64,000 nucleotides of DNA from Prorocentrum cordatum (Eukaryota > Sar > Dinophyceae > Prorocentrales > Prorocentraceae). This document shows, piece by piece, positions 43,581-56,334 of this stretch. Numbering within the stretch: the stretch's first letter is position 1; each line of letters opens with the position of its first letter. The notes under the pieces were generated by a model. That model ran no database searches and was not told where the DNA came from. It saw nothing but the letters and a program-made list of their open reading frames with translations. A program made the position numbers and the translations under genes. The DNA is taken from contig CAUYUJ010021665.1 in NCBI GenBank assembly GCA_963575745.1, forward strand, positions 65,001 through 129,000. Direction: 5' to 3'.

Positions 43581-43837
43581 CACATGTGGTCAGAATCGGT
43601 CCCCGACCCCTCGCAGGGTCCATCTGGTGCAGCTTCTCGCCCAGGATCCGATTTTGATCGGCCCGGGGCCCCAAAACGGCCCCGGGAGGCTGAATATGGC
43701 AAAATACCTTCCGGGCCCAAGCACCTCAAACCTCGCCCCCCCCTTCCTGCCGGCCGGAACCAATGCTGCCATGCGCCGCCTCAGGCCCCCAGACGGTTCC
43801 AACGTGGACCATGACCAAGATCAGCGGCGGCAAGATC

Positions 43838-43985
43838 CCACTACGTACTACACGGACCTCTCCGGGGGTGCGTTCTGACCAGAGTTTCGGGGCGAATCCT
43901 GGTGTGGCGGCGAGGACCTCCAAGGAGGCCCAGAAACGAGAAAACGAGGCAAGGGTAGTAGTACCAGTACCTTTTCCTTCTCTGC
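43838..43985. repeat. Dispersed repeat family R copy
   Basis: GGGGTGCGTTCTGACCAGAG, GGCGAATCCTGGTGTGGCGG, GACCTCCAAGGAGGCCCAGA and the end AGTACCAGTACCTTTTCC. Longer form, about 148 bp, like that at 48.82 kb. Confidence 0.7.
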
Positions 43986-44564
43986 GTCAGGGATGGGGAT
44001 AGGGATCGACAGGTTCAGCGGTACTGACTGGCGGCGCGCCCAAGGGGGTATGGGGGGGAGAGGGGAAGGCTTCTTAGCGGGGGGGGTTCTAAGAAGGCGC
44101 AAGCCCCACATCTATAGATAAAGCCTGCGCCTTCTAAAAAGCAGGGGTGCTTCTAAGAAATCTTCCCCTCTCCCGCTACCCCCCTCTGCGCGTGGCTGAG
44201 CATGTCAGGGGCGGGGATACAGTTGGACCTAGGCCAGAAGAACATCCGTCAAGAGCATGAGACCCTCCGCCGGCCAAAACAGACAGAACATCTGAGGGTA
44301 CCCTCCCCAGGATGCACAAGAACATCCAACAAACACGAAGAACACTAGGGCACCCTTCCCGAAGCGACCTCGATCATAGACCTCGGTCCGACGGACGCCT
44401 GGTGGTTCTTCGGTCATAATTCGGCTCTCCGGTGGCCGTTCAGGACAATCCAGGCCCCCCAGAACGCCCTCGGCGAGGCGAAGCTGCTGGAGCGCATCCC
44501 GAGGCTGGAAAACCGCCGAGAACCGACGACGACGCGCGAAAACCTCGACGCCTGGCTCGGCAAT

Positions 44565-44690
44565 ACTGAAGCGTGTTCAGAAGAAGAAACGCCATAAACA
44601 TAAACTTGTGGCGCTCCGCGCGCGGAGCGCGCCAGGGGCGGCACCAGAGGCGCCGCCCGGGTCCCAGCGCGGATCAAAAAAAAACCGCAC
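44565..44690. repeat. Dispersed repeat family T with a perfect 20-bp palindrome
   Basis: GCGCTCCGCGCGCGGAGCGC at 44611-44630 is a perfect palindrome, followed by GCCAGGGGCGGCACCAGAGG and CGCCGCCCGGGTCCCAGCGC. Preceded by CATAAACATAAAC. Confidence 0.8.
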
Positions 44691-44929
44691 GGAGCGACAA
44701 CACTGTTTGGTCATGCCGCTTTTTCTTCTTCGAAAAATTCTCGACGCCCAGCCTAGCGATACGCGCTGAAGCGTGTTCCTTCCCTCGAGGGCCGGCGCGC
44801 TCCGCCAGGCACGCGTACAGCAACACCCCCGCGGCCCCAGGGCGGTACGCCCCGCTCTCGGCCGCCCGGCGCATGCCTTCCTGCGCGGGGGCGGGGCAAG
44901 CCCACGCCCTCCCCACCCCTAAGAAATGT

Positions 44930-45290
44930 TCCCCCCCCCCCCCTTCCCTTCCTCTCTCCTGCCTCCCCCCTCCTCCTTCCTCCTTCCTGGCTTCCTCCCT
45001 CCTCCCTCTCTTCCCTGCTTCCTCCTGCCTCCTTCTTACCTTCTCTCCTTCCTCCTTCCCCCCGCGAACCGAGCACGCGATGCGCCAAGCCGTCGTCGAG
45101 CATAGAGCCTTCCTCCCCTTCTTGTTCCTTCCGTCCTTCCTTCCCTGCTTGCCTCCTTGCTCCCTTCCTGCCTCCTCACTTCTTCCGTCCTTCCTCCCTC
45201 CTGCCTCCTCCCTGGTTCCTCCTCCCTCCTTCCTCGGTCCTCCTTCTTCTTTCCTCCTCCCTCCTTCCTCCTGCCTCCGCCCCGCCCGGC
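44930..45290. repeat. Polypyrimidine tract (CCT/CTT)
   Basis: A 12-13 C run, then CTTCC/CTCC/CTGCC units; one strand is mostly C and T for about 350 bp. Pro/Ser-rich plus-strand frames and Glu/Gly/Arg minus-strand frames are repeat artefacts. Confidence 0.85.
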
Positions 45291-45354
45291 GCATACCCTC
45301 CCGCGCAGGGCGGGGCGAGCCGTTGAATGCTCGAACACTTAGCGCTGGAGCGTC

Positions 45355-45470
45355 GATGGCGGACGACGACGACGACGACGACCTGAACGACGACGATGAC
45401 CTGAACGACGCTGACGACGACGATGACGACGACGACGCTGTGACGACGACGACGCTGACGCTCTGGAGCC
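45355..45470. repeat. GAC trinucleotide array
   Basis: GACGACGACGACGACGAC with interspersed CTGAACGACGA. Reads as poly-Asp; no supporting protein context. Confidence 0.9.
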
Positions 45471-45892
45471 TGAAACTCCTCTCAGGGAGGGGTGCTCCCC
45501 CCTTGGGAGGCCACAGCCCCTGGGAGACCGGGCGGGGCGAACCGAGGAGGGCTTGGCGACTCCGCGCTGGAACGTCCACGATATGCTTCCAGAATTTCCT
45601 GTAACCCACAGATCCTGGCGCCGATTCGTTTGCGAGCGTTCTCTTATTCGGCGTTCCGCCATTGAGCGAAGGGAGGGGGGGATGGGGGGGGTCTGGCTCT
45701 GGACCTCTGCTTAATGCGACTGTTTGCGGCAGCGCGTCCTATGGAGGAGGCTCCGCCTGCCTGAAACAGGCGCCAAAAACAGCCAATATCTACTCCACGG
45801 GGTGGGGGGGAGGGGGGTCCGAGGGCCCGCGCCGATCGGCAAAACAATGAATAAGACAACGATCACTAACAACGGGGGATGATGCCTTGTTT

Positions 45893-46012
45893 CGAGCCCT
45901 GGGGCTTTCGCATATCAATCCGGCTCGAAAAGTGGTGCAGAAGGCTGGGGTCTCTAGCGCTCTGGTCGTCCTCTTGCTGCGATGTTTCACTTTGCGCAAC
46001 GTCGGATCTCGG
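45893..46012 (-). repeat. Dispersed repeat family S, inverted copy
   Basis: On the minus strand: GAGATCCGACGTTGCGCAAA, CATCGCAGCAAG, GAGACCCCAGCCTTCTGC, GAGCCGGATTGATATGCG. Keeps the GAGATCCGACGT end of copy 3 at 12.76 kb. Confidence 0.65.
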
Positions 46013-46194
46013 GATCTCTGGACCAAGACATGCAACGTTCCTGGGGGTCTGTGCTCCGAGGTGCTATCGGGCAGGCCGTTCCCTCATCCCCTTGCTCTCC
46101 ACCTTCCACACCTTCCGACCAGCAGGTGGCCGATTGAGCAACCCTCTCGAGGGCAACAAATTACATCAGCATACAAGTTCGGATCTCCGCACGA

Positions 46195-46325
46195 ATTTCA
46201 CGCGTCTGCGCTTAGGCTTGGTGGCGCCTCCGGCGCTGCCTCTGGCGCGCTGAGCGCGCCAGGGAGGGGGGTCCAGCGCAGGGCCAAGAAATCTGCGCGG
46301 AGCTCCGAAAGTATGTTGATGCTTT
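46195..46325. repeat. Dispersed repeat family T, best copy
   Basis: Contains GGCGCCTCCGGCGC (46223-46236), then CTGGCGCGCTGAGCGCGCCAG, a 10-bp perfect inverted repeat around one base (46242-46262), then CCAGCGCAGGGCCAAGAAAT and GCGCGGAGCTCCGAAAG. Confidence 0.75.
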
Positions 46326-46469
46326 TTGTCCCTCGGGAAGATCACCAAACCAGCCACCTGCTGGTCAGATGGTGTGGAAGGTGGAGCGTCAGGGCTGGAG
46401 GTCTCTGGACCCACACACGCAACATCCGGAAAAAATATAGACGGAGGTCATCTCAATGTTCAGCCTATG

Positions 46470-46690
46470 GAGCCCTTACCAAGCTACGTGGCCGTTCCAA
46501 GACGAGTCGGGATGAAAAACCGGCACTGTGGAAAGGGTCGGCGCTTTCGGGGACCGCGCATCAGCTGGAGAAAAATCAGGATACTCGCCATCGCTCGGAC
46601 GTCCATTCCCGGTGCACTTTTCGGCTTCGTGCGTGTACCTTTCTCGCAAAATGACCGAAAATGCTCCTCGAAGACCATCGCCGAGAAAGA
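46470..46690. repeat. Dispersed repeat family U, copy 3
   Basis: GTCGGGATGAAAAACCGGCA, GGGGACCGCGCATCAGCTGG, then CGCCATCGCTCGGACGTCCA and TTTCGGCTTCGTGC. The last part is matched at 49150-49260. Non-coding. Confidence 0.6.
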
Positions 46691-47700
46691 ACGCAGACGT
46701 CCCAGCGATGCCAAGGACATCGCACGTCAGGGGAGTTCACCTCGACTGCTCTGGTCGTCAGGCGCTCAGGGAGCGAAAGGAGGAGGGGTCGGTACACGGG
46801 CGGTCAGTGAATCGGCTCCACGAGGGACGCATGCAGCGACCCAGACATCCGGCGCTCCAATTTTTCCGCTGCGTGGAAGCCGAAAAGGTCTGGACACCTT
46901 CTCCAGGAGCAGGTGCCTCGTCCTGAGTACCCAGGGCCCGCTGAGGGCCCCCGGAGGTCGAAACAAGCCTCAAACCGGAGCGCAACAAGCGGCCGAACGC
47001 AACCGACCGAGCGCGGCCGACTGCGAGGCAGCCGAAACGACGGCACCGCGGGCACCCCAGGCATTCGGACACCAGCGCACCAGGAGAGCGGCGCCGGGGA
47101 CGCATGCCCAGGGAGATGCGGGGTGCGGGGGGTCCAGGCGCCCACCCGTCCGACAGCGCTCTCCCCCTGTGTGATACGCCCGTTGCAGTGGGGGACGCGG
47201 CCGCAAGAAACCTGCGCACGCAAGCCATCCATGAAAATCCAAGAAATTTCTTACCTAGGGTCTGGCTTTCTTAGCCAAGGACTCCAGTCGGAGGAACCCA
47301 AAGTACCCTGGCCGGATCGGGAAATGCGCGAGGTGCGATTGGGTGCCCTGGGGGCATCAGCATCTTAACGATCTGGGGGAGTCACCGAGCGTCGCTGGGA
47401 ACGAAACAACCAAGGGCACCTTGATAAACAAAAACTCGCAGATTCTTGGTGCGCGTCCCCAGTGTAGATGCTCGTTCTAGGGACCTTCCTGCAGCTGTTT
47501 GCTCCACTCATGCAAAGGTCGATGCTGCGTCGAACGCCCGTCGACTGTGAGCCAAAATTGAGCCGAGCTTGAGTCGAGCTGGGGGTCGAGCAGGTCCGTT
47601 ACTCAGGTGGTCACGAAGGTCCCCCCAACGAGCATCTAACGTCTGGCCCGCCCCCCATCTCCAGCAGCTCCCCGGCCCACTCCGGACCGCGCCTCCTCGG
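46691..47700. other. No gene recognised
   Basis: GC-rich. Long plus- and minus-strand frames (46326-47174, 46758-47228) have no family features. Short AGCCGAGCTTGAGTCGAGCT repeats occur near 47560. Confidence 0.4.
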
Positions 47701-47709
47701 AAAATCAAA

Positions 47710-47830
47710 ACGGCGCCGATACCGCTACTCCCCAGACCCTTGCAGAACTACGTCCGGAACAAGATGTCGAAAATAATCCAGCCGTGGCGACGAGAGATCT
47801 CCAGGACGAGCAGCGGCATCAGCATCTTCT
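47710..47830. repeat. Family R, partial copy
   Basis: CGGCGCCGATACCGCTACTC and AATCCAGCCGTGGCGACGAG match family R, but the right end is lost. Confidence 0.5.
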
Positions 47831-48019
47831 CCTCCTCTGGAGGCAGGGGTAGCCCCACAGGTCCCGATGCTTTGCCTGGGGTAATTTCTCGTACTGGATG
47901 TATTTCTGATCATGATGGGCCCGATTGCGGGCCCTGGCGGCCGACATCGATGAAAGAGGACGCCTGGAATGAAACAACTACCCTTGATCCAGGAACTGAA
48001 GAGCTGCATGGTAAACCTG

Positions 48020-48160
48020 AGGTCCGCGTGGAAGCGGCGCTGGGCCTCCTCCCAGGCGCGCGGAGCGCGCCAGGGGCGGCGCCAGAGGCGCCGCCTTGGG
48101 TCCCAGCGCCGATCCGAGAATTCCGCGTGAAGCTCCGAAAGTTTATGTTTGCTGTTTTGT
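48020..48160. repeat. Dispersed repeat family T copy
   Basis: CCAGGCGCGCGGAGCGCGCC, AGGGGCGGCGCCAGAGGCGC, then GGGTCCCAGCGCCGATCC and GCGTGAAGCTCCGAAAG. Confidence 0.7.
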
Positions 48161-48815
48161 CTTCGTCGAGAGCCCAGGGCTCGCTAGGGACTGGTTTCCC
48201 TCCAAAGCGACCGAGCGACCGAAACCCTGCTGAACCCTCCCGCAATCCTTTGAAGAGCCTCTGAGAACCCTTCGGGGAAAATTTACACAAAATGTCGGCC
48301 AGGTCTCGGTCGTTTTGGGGAAAATCTGTCCTGAGCGAACCCTGGATTTTCTAATTTTGTCCTGCTCCTTGAGGAGGCCGGGATACGCCTGGATTGGAAC
48401 AGATTTACTTTATTTGAACACGGACCGACCGTCCCAGAATTCCTACATGCCTAGCACGAAATTTCCATATATAGAATGAAAAAGCGATCTAGGAGCTGAC
48501 GATGATCTTGGAACACCGAACCGATATCTCAAAACCAAACTGTTTCAGCTAGAACAGTCCACAACAAAGTGTGATAATGGTTTGGATTGGGCCTATTGGT
48601 AAGCCAGGACGCCTCGGAACTGCCTGCTGTATCAGCCCTTGGAGAACCTTCGACTTTCTACGTCAAGCGCGTGTCGTGACGACTTGCGCGATGATTCCCA
48701 ACACCGCGTCGATCGTTCTATATTGGCCGATGCTAGGGCTCCGACGGCGTTCAACCTTGGACTCCCGCGGCCAGGTCGCCGCCGTAGCAGCGCGAACATT
48801 CCGTAACTTCTGGGG
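48161..48815. other. No gene recognised
   Basis: Mixed, partly AT-rich sequence (48360-48560). Open frames are short, with no recognisable domain or strong repeat. Confidence 0.4.
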
Positions 48816-48820
48816 GAACC

Positions 48821-48970
48821 AGAAGGTGCCGATACCCCCTGCTCCCTGGACCTCTCCCGGGGTGCGCGCTGACCAGGAATCCGAGGCGACTCCAGCGGTG
48901 GCGACGAGGGCCTCCCAGGAGGCCCAGAAACTGGAGAAAACGAGGCAAGGATACCGGTGTGGGTACCTTT
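48821..48970. repeat. Dispersed repeat family R, long copy
   Basis: Left end AGAAGGTGCCGATACCCCC, core GGCGACTCCAGCGGTGGCGA, GGGCCTCCCAGGAGGCCCAG, right end GATACCGGTGTGGGTACCTT. Closely related to 43838-43985. Confidence 0.75.
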
Positions 48971-49039
48971 CCAGACATCCGCCGAGATAATTGTTGAATC
49001 CGCGGTCCCAAAGGTCCCGACCCATTCCCCAGGAGGGGA

Positions 49040-49260
49040 TGTTCGTCCTGGATCCATTTTTCATGGTCCGCGGCCCCGACACCAGGCCCAAGAGGCCGAA
49101 ATCCAAGAAAAAACGCCAAACTGGAAAAAGGCATCTCTTCGGATCCCCTGGGTTTTCCTCCTCGTAAGTTTGCCATCGCTCGGACGTCCATTCCCCGTGC
49201 ATTTTCTGGTTTCGTGCATCTCTTCCCGAGATGCTCCAGGATGCTCCTCGATAGTGCTCG
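49040..49260. repeat. Family U-related copy
   Basis: TTGCCATCGCTCGGACGTCC, ATTCCCCGTGCATTTTC and GGTTTCGTGC match 46587-46640. The upstream part is more diverged. Confidence 0.55.
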
Positions 49261-49459
49261 CCTTGAGTCGGGCGTGTCCCCCTACAGGGGGATTTTCCAC
49301 GAAAACAAATACCCCGAAAATGCCCCCCAAAGGTTAAAAAATACCCCCAAAATAGTCCCCAGACTATATTTTTGACTATTTTTTGACTATCTTGGGGATA
49401 TATTTTATTTTTCGTCGGACCGACTTATGCTCGCCGGAAAAAAATGCCCAGTTTAAACC

Positions 49460-49660
49460 CTGCTCCTCGGGGAGGCCCGAGCCGCCGCGCGCGCGGCGCC
49501 CTCGCGGTCCACGGCGGTCGCCAGCGCCCCGACGAGGCCCGGCCGCCGCGGCGCCCCGAGGCCCGCCGCCGGGACCGCGCCCGGCAGCGGGAAGCTGCGG
49601 CGGCGGTGCTCGCCGAGCACGCGCGCGCCCGCGGCCGCCGCGGAGGCCAGGAAGGCCTCG
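49460..49660. other. GC-rich block preceding the satellite
   Basis: Very GC-rich, CpG-dense stretch immediately before the GATCGAC satellite. Ala/Arg/Pro-rich frames on both strands have no recognisable domain. Confidence 0.5.
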
Positions 49661-52600
49661 AACGCGACGACGACGACGACGATCAACGGCGATCGACAAC
49701 GATCGACGACGACGACGACGATCGACGCCGACCGACGACGATCACCGACGATCGACGACGAGTGACGACGACGACGACGCTCAGAGATCGACGACGACGA
49801 CGATCGACGACGATCGACGACGACGACGACGAGGATCGACGATCGACGACAGTCGACGAAGACGACGACCACGACAACGCTCGACAACGACTACAACGAC
49901 GAACGACGACGACAATCGACAACGGCCAACGGCCATCGACGAAAATCGACGTCGACGATCGACGACGATCAGCAACGACGACGGCGAGTATCGACGGCGA
50001 CGACGATCGACGACGACGACGACGAGGATTGACGACAACTACAACCGACGACAATCACGATCGATGACGATCGACGACGACAACGACCGACTACGATCGA
50101 CGACGATCAACGACGATCGACGACGACGGGCGACAACGAAGACGACGACGATCGACGACGATTGACGAAGACGGCGACGACGATGACCGACGATCGACGG
50201 CGATCGACGACGACGACGAGGATCGACGATCGACGACGACGATCGACAATGATCAACGACGATCAACGTAGACTATCAACGCGGACGATGACCGACGACG
50301 ATCGACGAAGACGACGACCGACGACGACGAAGAAGATCGACGACGATGGACGACGATCGACGACAAGCGCCGACCATGACAACGACAATCCGCAGAGGTC
50401 GACGACAACGACGATGGGCGATGACGACGATCGACGACGATCAGCGACGACGACAACGAGGACGACGGTCGCCGACAATCGACGACAATCGACGATGAGG
50501 ATCGACAATAACCAACGACCATCGGCGACGATCGACATCGACGATCGACGACGATCTACGTCGATCGACGACGATCAATCTCGATCGACGGCGATCGACG
50601 ACGATCGGCGACGATCGACGACGATCACCGACGCCGACGACGATCGATGACGACGACAACGATCGACGACGACCACCGACGATCGACGACGAACACGACG
50701 ACGATCGACGACTATCGACAACGACGAGCGACGTCGACAACGACGACGCTGACGACGATAACGACGACGCTCGACGATCGACGGCGACCACGGACGGCGA
50801 CTGACGACGACTGGCGACGACGACGACAAGGACCGACGATCGATGACAACCGACGCCGATCAACGACGATCGACGACGACAACGATCGACGAGGATCGAC
50901 GATTACGACCGACGATCGGCAACGATCGTCGACAATCGACGACGAAAACGATCGACGACGATCACCTAAGTACGATCGACGACGATCGACGAAAACGACG
51001 ACGACGACGGCGACGATCGACGACAATCGACGACGATCGGCGCGGATCGACTAACGACGATTGCCAACGACGACGACAACCGAAGACAATCGTCGACGAC
51101 GACGATCGACAATCGACGGTGGTCGACGTTTATCGACGGCGATCGATCGACGACGACGGCCGACAGTGCTGAACAACAACTGACGACAATCAACGCCGAC
51201 GATGAACGATCGACGACGACGACGATCGACGACCACCACCGACGATCGACGACGACCACGAGGACGATCGACGACTAACGACAACGACGAGCGACGTCGA
51301 CAACAACGACGCTGACGACGATAACGACGACACTCGACGGCGACCACGGACGACGACGACGACGATTGACGACGACTGGCGACGACGGCGACAAGGACCG
51401 ACGATCGATGACGCTCGACGACGCCGACGACGATCGACGACGATCGACGAAGACCACGATCGACGGCGACCGACGATTACGACCGACGATCGGCAACGAT
51501 CGTCGACAATCGACGATTATCGACGACGACAACGATCGACGACGATCGCCTAAGTACGATCGACAAAAACGACGACAACGACGGCGACGATCGGCGACGA
51601 TCGACGACGATCGGCACGGATCGACTAACGACGATCGCCAACGACGACGACCATCGACGACAATCGTCGACGACGATGACGATCGACAATCGACGGTGGT
51701 CGACGTTTATCGACGACGATCAGCGAAAATCGACGACGACGACAACGATCGACGATGATCGACGACGATGGCCGACAGTGATGAACGACCATTGACGACG
51801 ATCGACGCCGACGATCGACGATAGACGGCGATCGACGACAATCGCAGATCGACGACGACGATCGACGACGATCGACGACGACGATCGACGATCGACGACG
51901 ACGACGATCCACGACGATCGACGACGACGACAATCGACGATCGACGACAATCGACGACGACGACGATCGACGATCGACGACAATCGACGACAATCGACGA
52001 CGAAGACGATCGACGAGGATCGACGACGACAACGACCGACGACGACCGACAACGACGATCGGCACTTGACAACGGCCAACGATGACGATCAACGACGACG
52101 GCGATAGACGACGACCGGCGGCGACCGGCGACGATCAACGACGACGACGGCGACGATCAACAACAATCGACGACGACAACGGCGATCGACGACGATCGAC
52201 AACAACGACGATCGACGACGACGTACGACGATCGCTAAGGATCAACGATCATCGACGACAACCGACGTCGACGACGACGGCGAGTGACAACGAACGACGA
52301 CGATCGACCACGACCGACGATGATCGCCAACGATTGGCGACGACGCCGACGATTGAAGACCATCGACGACCGACTACGATCGACGACGACAAAGAGGATC
52401 GACGACCGACGTTCGGTGAAGACAACGACGACGACGATCGACGGCGACCGCCAGCGATTGACGACGATCGACGACAAAGACACGATGACGATCAACGACG
52501 ATCGGCGACGACGACGACGATCCACGATCGACGACGGCCACGGCGACCAACAACGACGACGATGATCGGCGAGGAATGACGACAAAGACGACGATCGACG

Positions 52601-55600
52601 ACAATCGGCGAGCACGACGGTCAACAAGGACCGACGACGACGACGATCGGCGACGATCGGCGACGATCGCTGACGATCGGCGAAACGACGACGACGACGT
52701 TCAACGATGACGCCCATCGACGGCCAAGACGATGATCGGCGATGACCGACGACGGCAACGACGACGACCGACTAAAATATGCGACGTTCGATGACGACGA
52801 CGATCGGCGACAATCGAGGACGACGACGATCGAAGATCCACGACGACGACGATCGACGCCCGCGACGACGACTGACGACGAGCGACGGCGACGACGACCG
52901 ACAACGAAGCTCCGCGATAGACGGCAACCGACGACGACAACAACCATCGACGATGATCGACGACGACGACGACGATCGTTAAAGGAGCGACAATGATCAA
53001 CGACCATCGACGACGATCGACGTCGACGGCGACGACGATCGACGACGGTCGACGACAACCGAAAACGATCGACGATGACGGCGATGACGATCGACGACAA
53101 TCGACGACAATCAACAATGACCGAGATGACGATCGACGACAATCGACGACGATGGCAACGATCGACGATGATCGACCGCGACGATGATCGACGACGGATA
53201 ACCATGACCGAGGACGTCGCCGACGACGATCGACGACGATCGATGATCGACTACGATGGATGACGACCGACCGCAATCGGCGACGACGATCGCTGATGGC
53301 CGATGGCGATCAACAAAGCCCAACGACGGTCGACAACGACGACGACGACGATCCATGATAAGCGTCGACGGTTGACGACGATCGACGACGACGAGCAACA
53401 ACGACGACCAACGACGATCGACGGACGAATATCGACGGAGACAGACGTCGATCGACAACGACGACGACGATTGACGACGACGACGCAGACCGAGGAGGAT
53501 CGACGACGGTCGACGATGATCGGCGACCATCATCGATGATCGACGGCCAAGCCCGACGATGATCGACGAAAACAGACGCAAATCACCGACGATCGACGAC
53601 GGTCGACGATCGACGACGACGACGGTCGACGGCGATCTACGGCGACCGAGGACGAACGACAACAATCGACGACGATCAACGATCGACGACGACCGACGAC
53701 GATCGACAACGCTCCGCGACGATCGACGAGGACCGATGACGACGACGACGATCGACGATAGCGACGACGACAATCGATGACGACCCGAAGTCGTCCACGA
53801 TCGACGACGACGAGGATCGACGACGATTGACGATGGTCGACCAAGATCGACGGCGACGACGACGATCGGTGACGATCGACAATGATCAACGACAACGGAC
53901 GACGACCAAGGTCGACGACGACGACGGTCGACGGCGATCGCGACGATCAACTATCGACGACGGGCGACGGCGATCGACACCGACCAGCGACAACGACGAC
54001 GATCGTCGACGAACGACGACCATCGACGGTGATCGACGACGATCGACGGCGACGGCGATCGACGAAGATCAACGACGACAATCGAGGACGATCGACGTGG
54101 TCAACGATCGATAACGAGAACGACCGACGGTGATCGACGAAGACCTACGACAACGACGATCAACGACAATCGATGACGATCGACAGTCAGAATCGACGAT
54201 CGACGATGACCATCCATCAAGGTCGGCAGCGATCGACGACAATTGACAACCATCTACAAGGATCGACGACCCTCGGCGACGATCGACGATGACCGATGAC
54301 GGTCGACGACGACGGCGACCGATGATCTACGACGAAAACAAATGATGATCGACGGCGATCAACGATCGGACGATGAGCGACGACAACCGACGACGGTCGG
54401 CGATGATCGGCAACCATCGTCGATGACCGTCGACGACGACGACCGACGAAGACCGAGGACGATCGACGAGGATCGACGACGACGCTGACGATCGACGACG
54501 ACTACGATCGACGACGATCGACGGCGACCGACGACGTTCGATAACGATAGGCGGCATCGAGGATCGACGGCAAGACGATGATCGGCGACATTATGCGACG
54601 ATCAATTGCCGACGACGGTCGCGAGTTGACAGTGATCGACCAGATTCGACTACGATCGATGACGACGTCGGCGATCGACGACGATCAACGACGATCAACC
54701 ATGACCGACTGCGACGACGATGATAGGAGGGCGACGACAGACGATGGTCGACGATGGTCCGTGCCGATCAACGACATTGGACGACGATCGACCGCGACGA
54801 CGGCGACGATCGAAAACGACGATCAACGATGATTGACGACAATCGACGACAACCGACGACGACGACGACCGACATCGGGCGGCGACAACCGACGACGATC
54901 GACGGTGACGACGACGACGATCGACGATAATCGACGATCGACGACAATCGACGACGATCGACGACGACGACCGACGACAACGATCGACGACGATCGACGG
55001 TGATCGACGACGACGGCGATGGACGACAACCGACGACGAGGATCAACGAAGATCCACGTCGATCGATGACGATCGACATCGATCGACGACGACGACGACA
55101 ATCGATGACGACGACGGCTGACGACGATCGACGACGATCATCGATGACCGAAGCCTATCGACAATGACCGATGACGACGACGATCGACGATGGTCGACGA
55201 CGATCGACGATTGACGATCAACTACAGACGACGACGATTGACAGCGATCGACGAAGATAGAAGAGATCGACGAAGGTCTCGACGACGACCGAACACGACA
55301 TTGATGACGAAAACGAATGACGACCATCGGCGGCGACGACGACGACGACGACAGACGGCGATAAACGACGACCGACGACGACAACGAAGATCGACAACGA
55401 TCCAAGAAGATCGACGACGATCGACGACGATCGACGACGACGACGATCGTCGACGATGGACGACGAATACGATCGACATCGACGACAACCATCGACGACG
55501 ATCGGCGACAAACGACGACGATCGACGACGATGGCGACGTTGATCTACGACGATCAACGACGGCGATGATCGATGACAACCAACGACGATAGACGGGATC

Positions 55601-55950
55601 GAAGATGATCAACGACGATCTTCGTCGACGAACGACGACGACGATCACCACCATCGGCGACGATCGCCGACGACCGACGATGACAGACAACGATCGACGA
55701 TGACGGCGACGACAATCTACGACGATCAACGGCGATGATGATCGAAAATAATCGACGACGGTCGACGACGATCGACGACGGCCGGCGATGGACGACGGGT
55801 GGCGACCATCGACAACGATTGACGACGACGACGATGACGACCATCGACGACGACGACGACGATCGACGACGATCGACGGAAATTGACGACGATCGGCGAC
55901 GGTCGACGACGACGATCGACGACGACCGACGACGATCGACGACGACGAGG
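49660..55950. repeat. GATCGACGAC-type satellite, 6.3 kb
   Basis: Continuous array of GAC, GAT, CGA words, mostly GACGATCGACGACGACGATC variants, with no unique insert recognised. A higher-order period of about 580 bp is visible: the rare word CCTAAGTACGATCGA occurs at 50965 and 51549, and CGGTGGTCGACGTTTATCGA at 51117 and 51694. The array has long open frames on both strands (Arg/Thr/Asp and Ser/Val/Arg proteins), which are artefacts. Confidence 0.95.
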
Positions 55951-56334
55951 GGACTCTTCTGGACGCCCGAGATGCTTACGGAAACGCAACTAGACCGAGA
56001 AGGGCCCGCGAAGTCGCAAAACTCAGCTTAGCATGATCCCTGCCCTTCGCAGGCGTCCCACGCACGCTTCGCCGCCGGACGGAGGCATGCTCGCCGCGGA
56101 GCAGGACGCTCGGGGAACGAACGACCACATGAGCACCATGTTGCTCCCATCGTACTGAAGGACCGCATCCCAGAAATGATTTCGAGCACCCAGAAAAGAA
56201 TCGAAACAATGTCGAACGAGTACCGCCTCCCAGGGCCCGACACGTGAAAACCCTCGAATGTCAGTACTTGCTTGGTGCTCGAAATTCTTTCTGGTGATCA
56301 AGGCTAAAGTAGGTTGGAGCATCATAACATGAGC

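Noticed and set aside
47545-47575. Possible relic of the dinoflagellate spliced leader on the minus strand
   Set aside because: Only an 11-base match (ATTTTGGCTCA) to the remembered leader, and its CCGTAGCC start is absent; nearby TGAGCC/GAGCCGAG repeats explain it.
49380-55990. Dozens of Arg/Thr/Asp and Ser/Val/Arg frames across the GATCGAC array
   Set aside because: They follow from repeat words lacking stop codons. Both strands and several phases are open at once.
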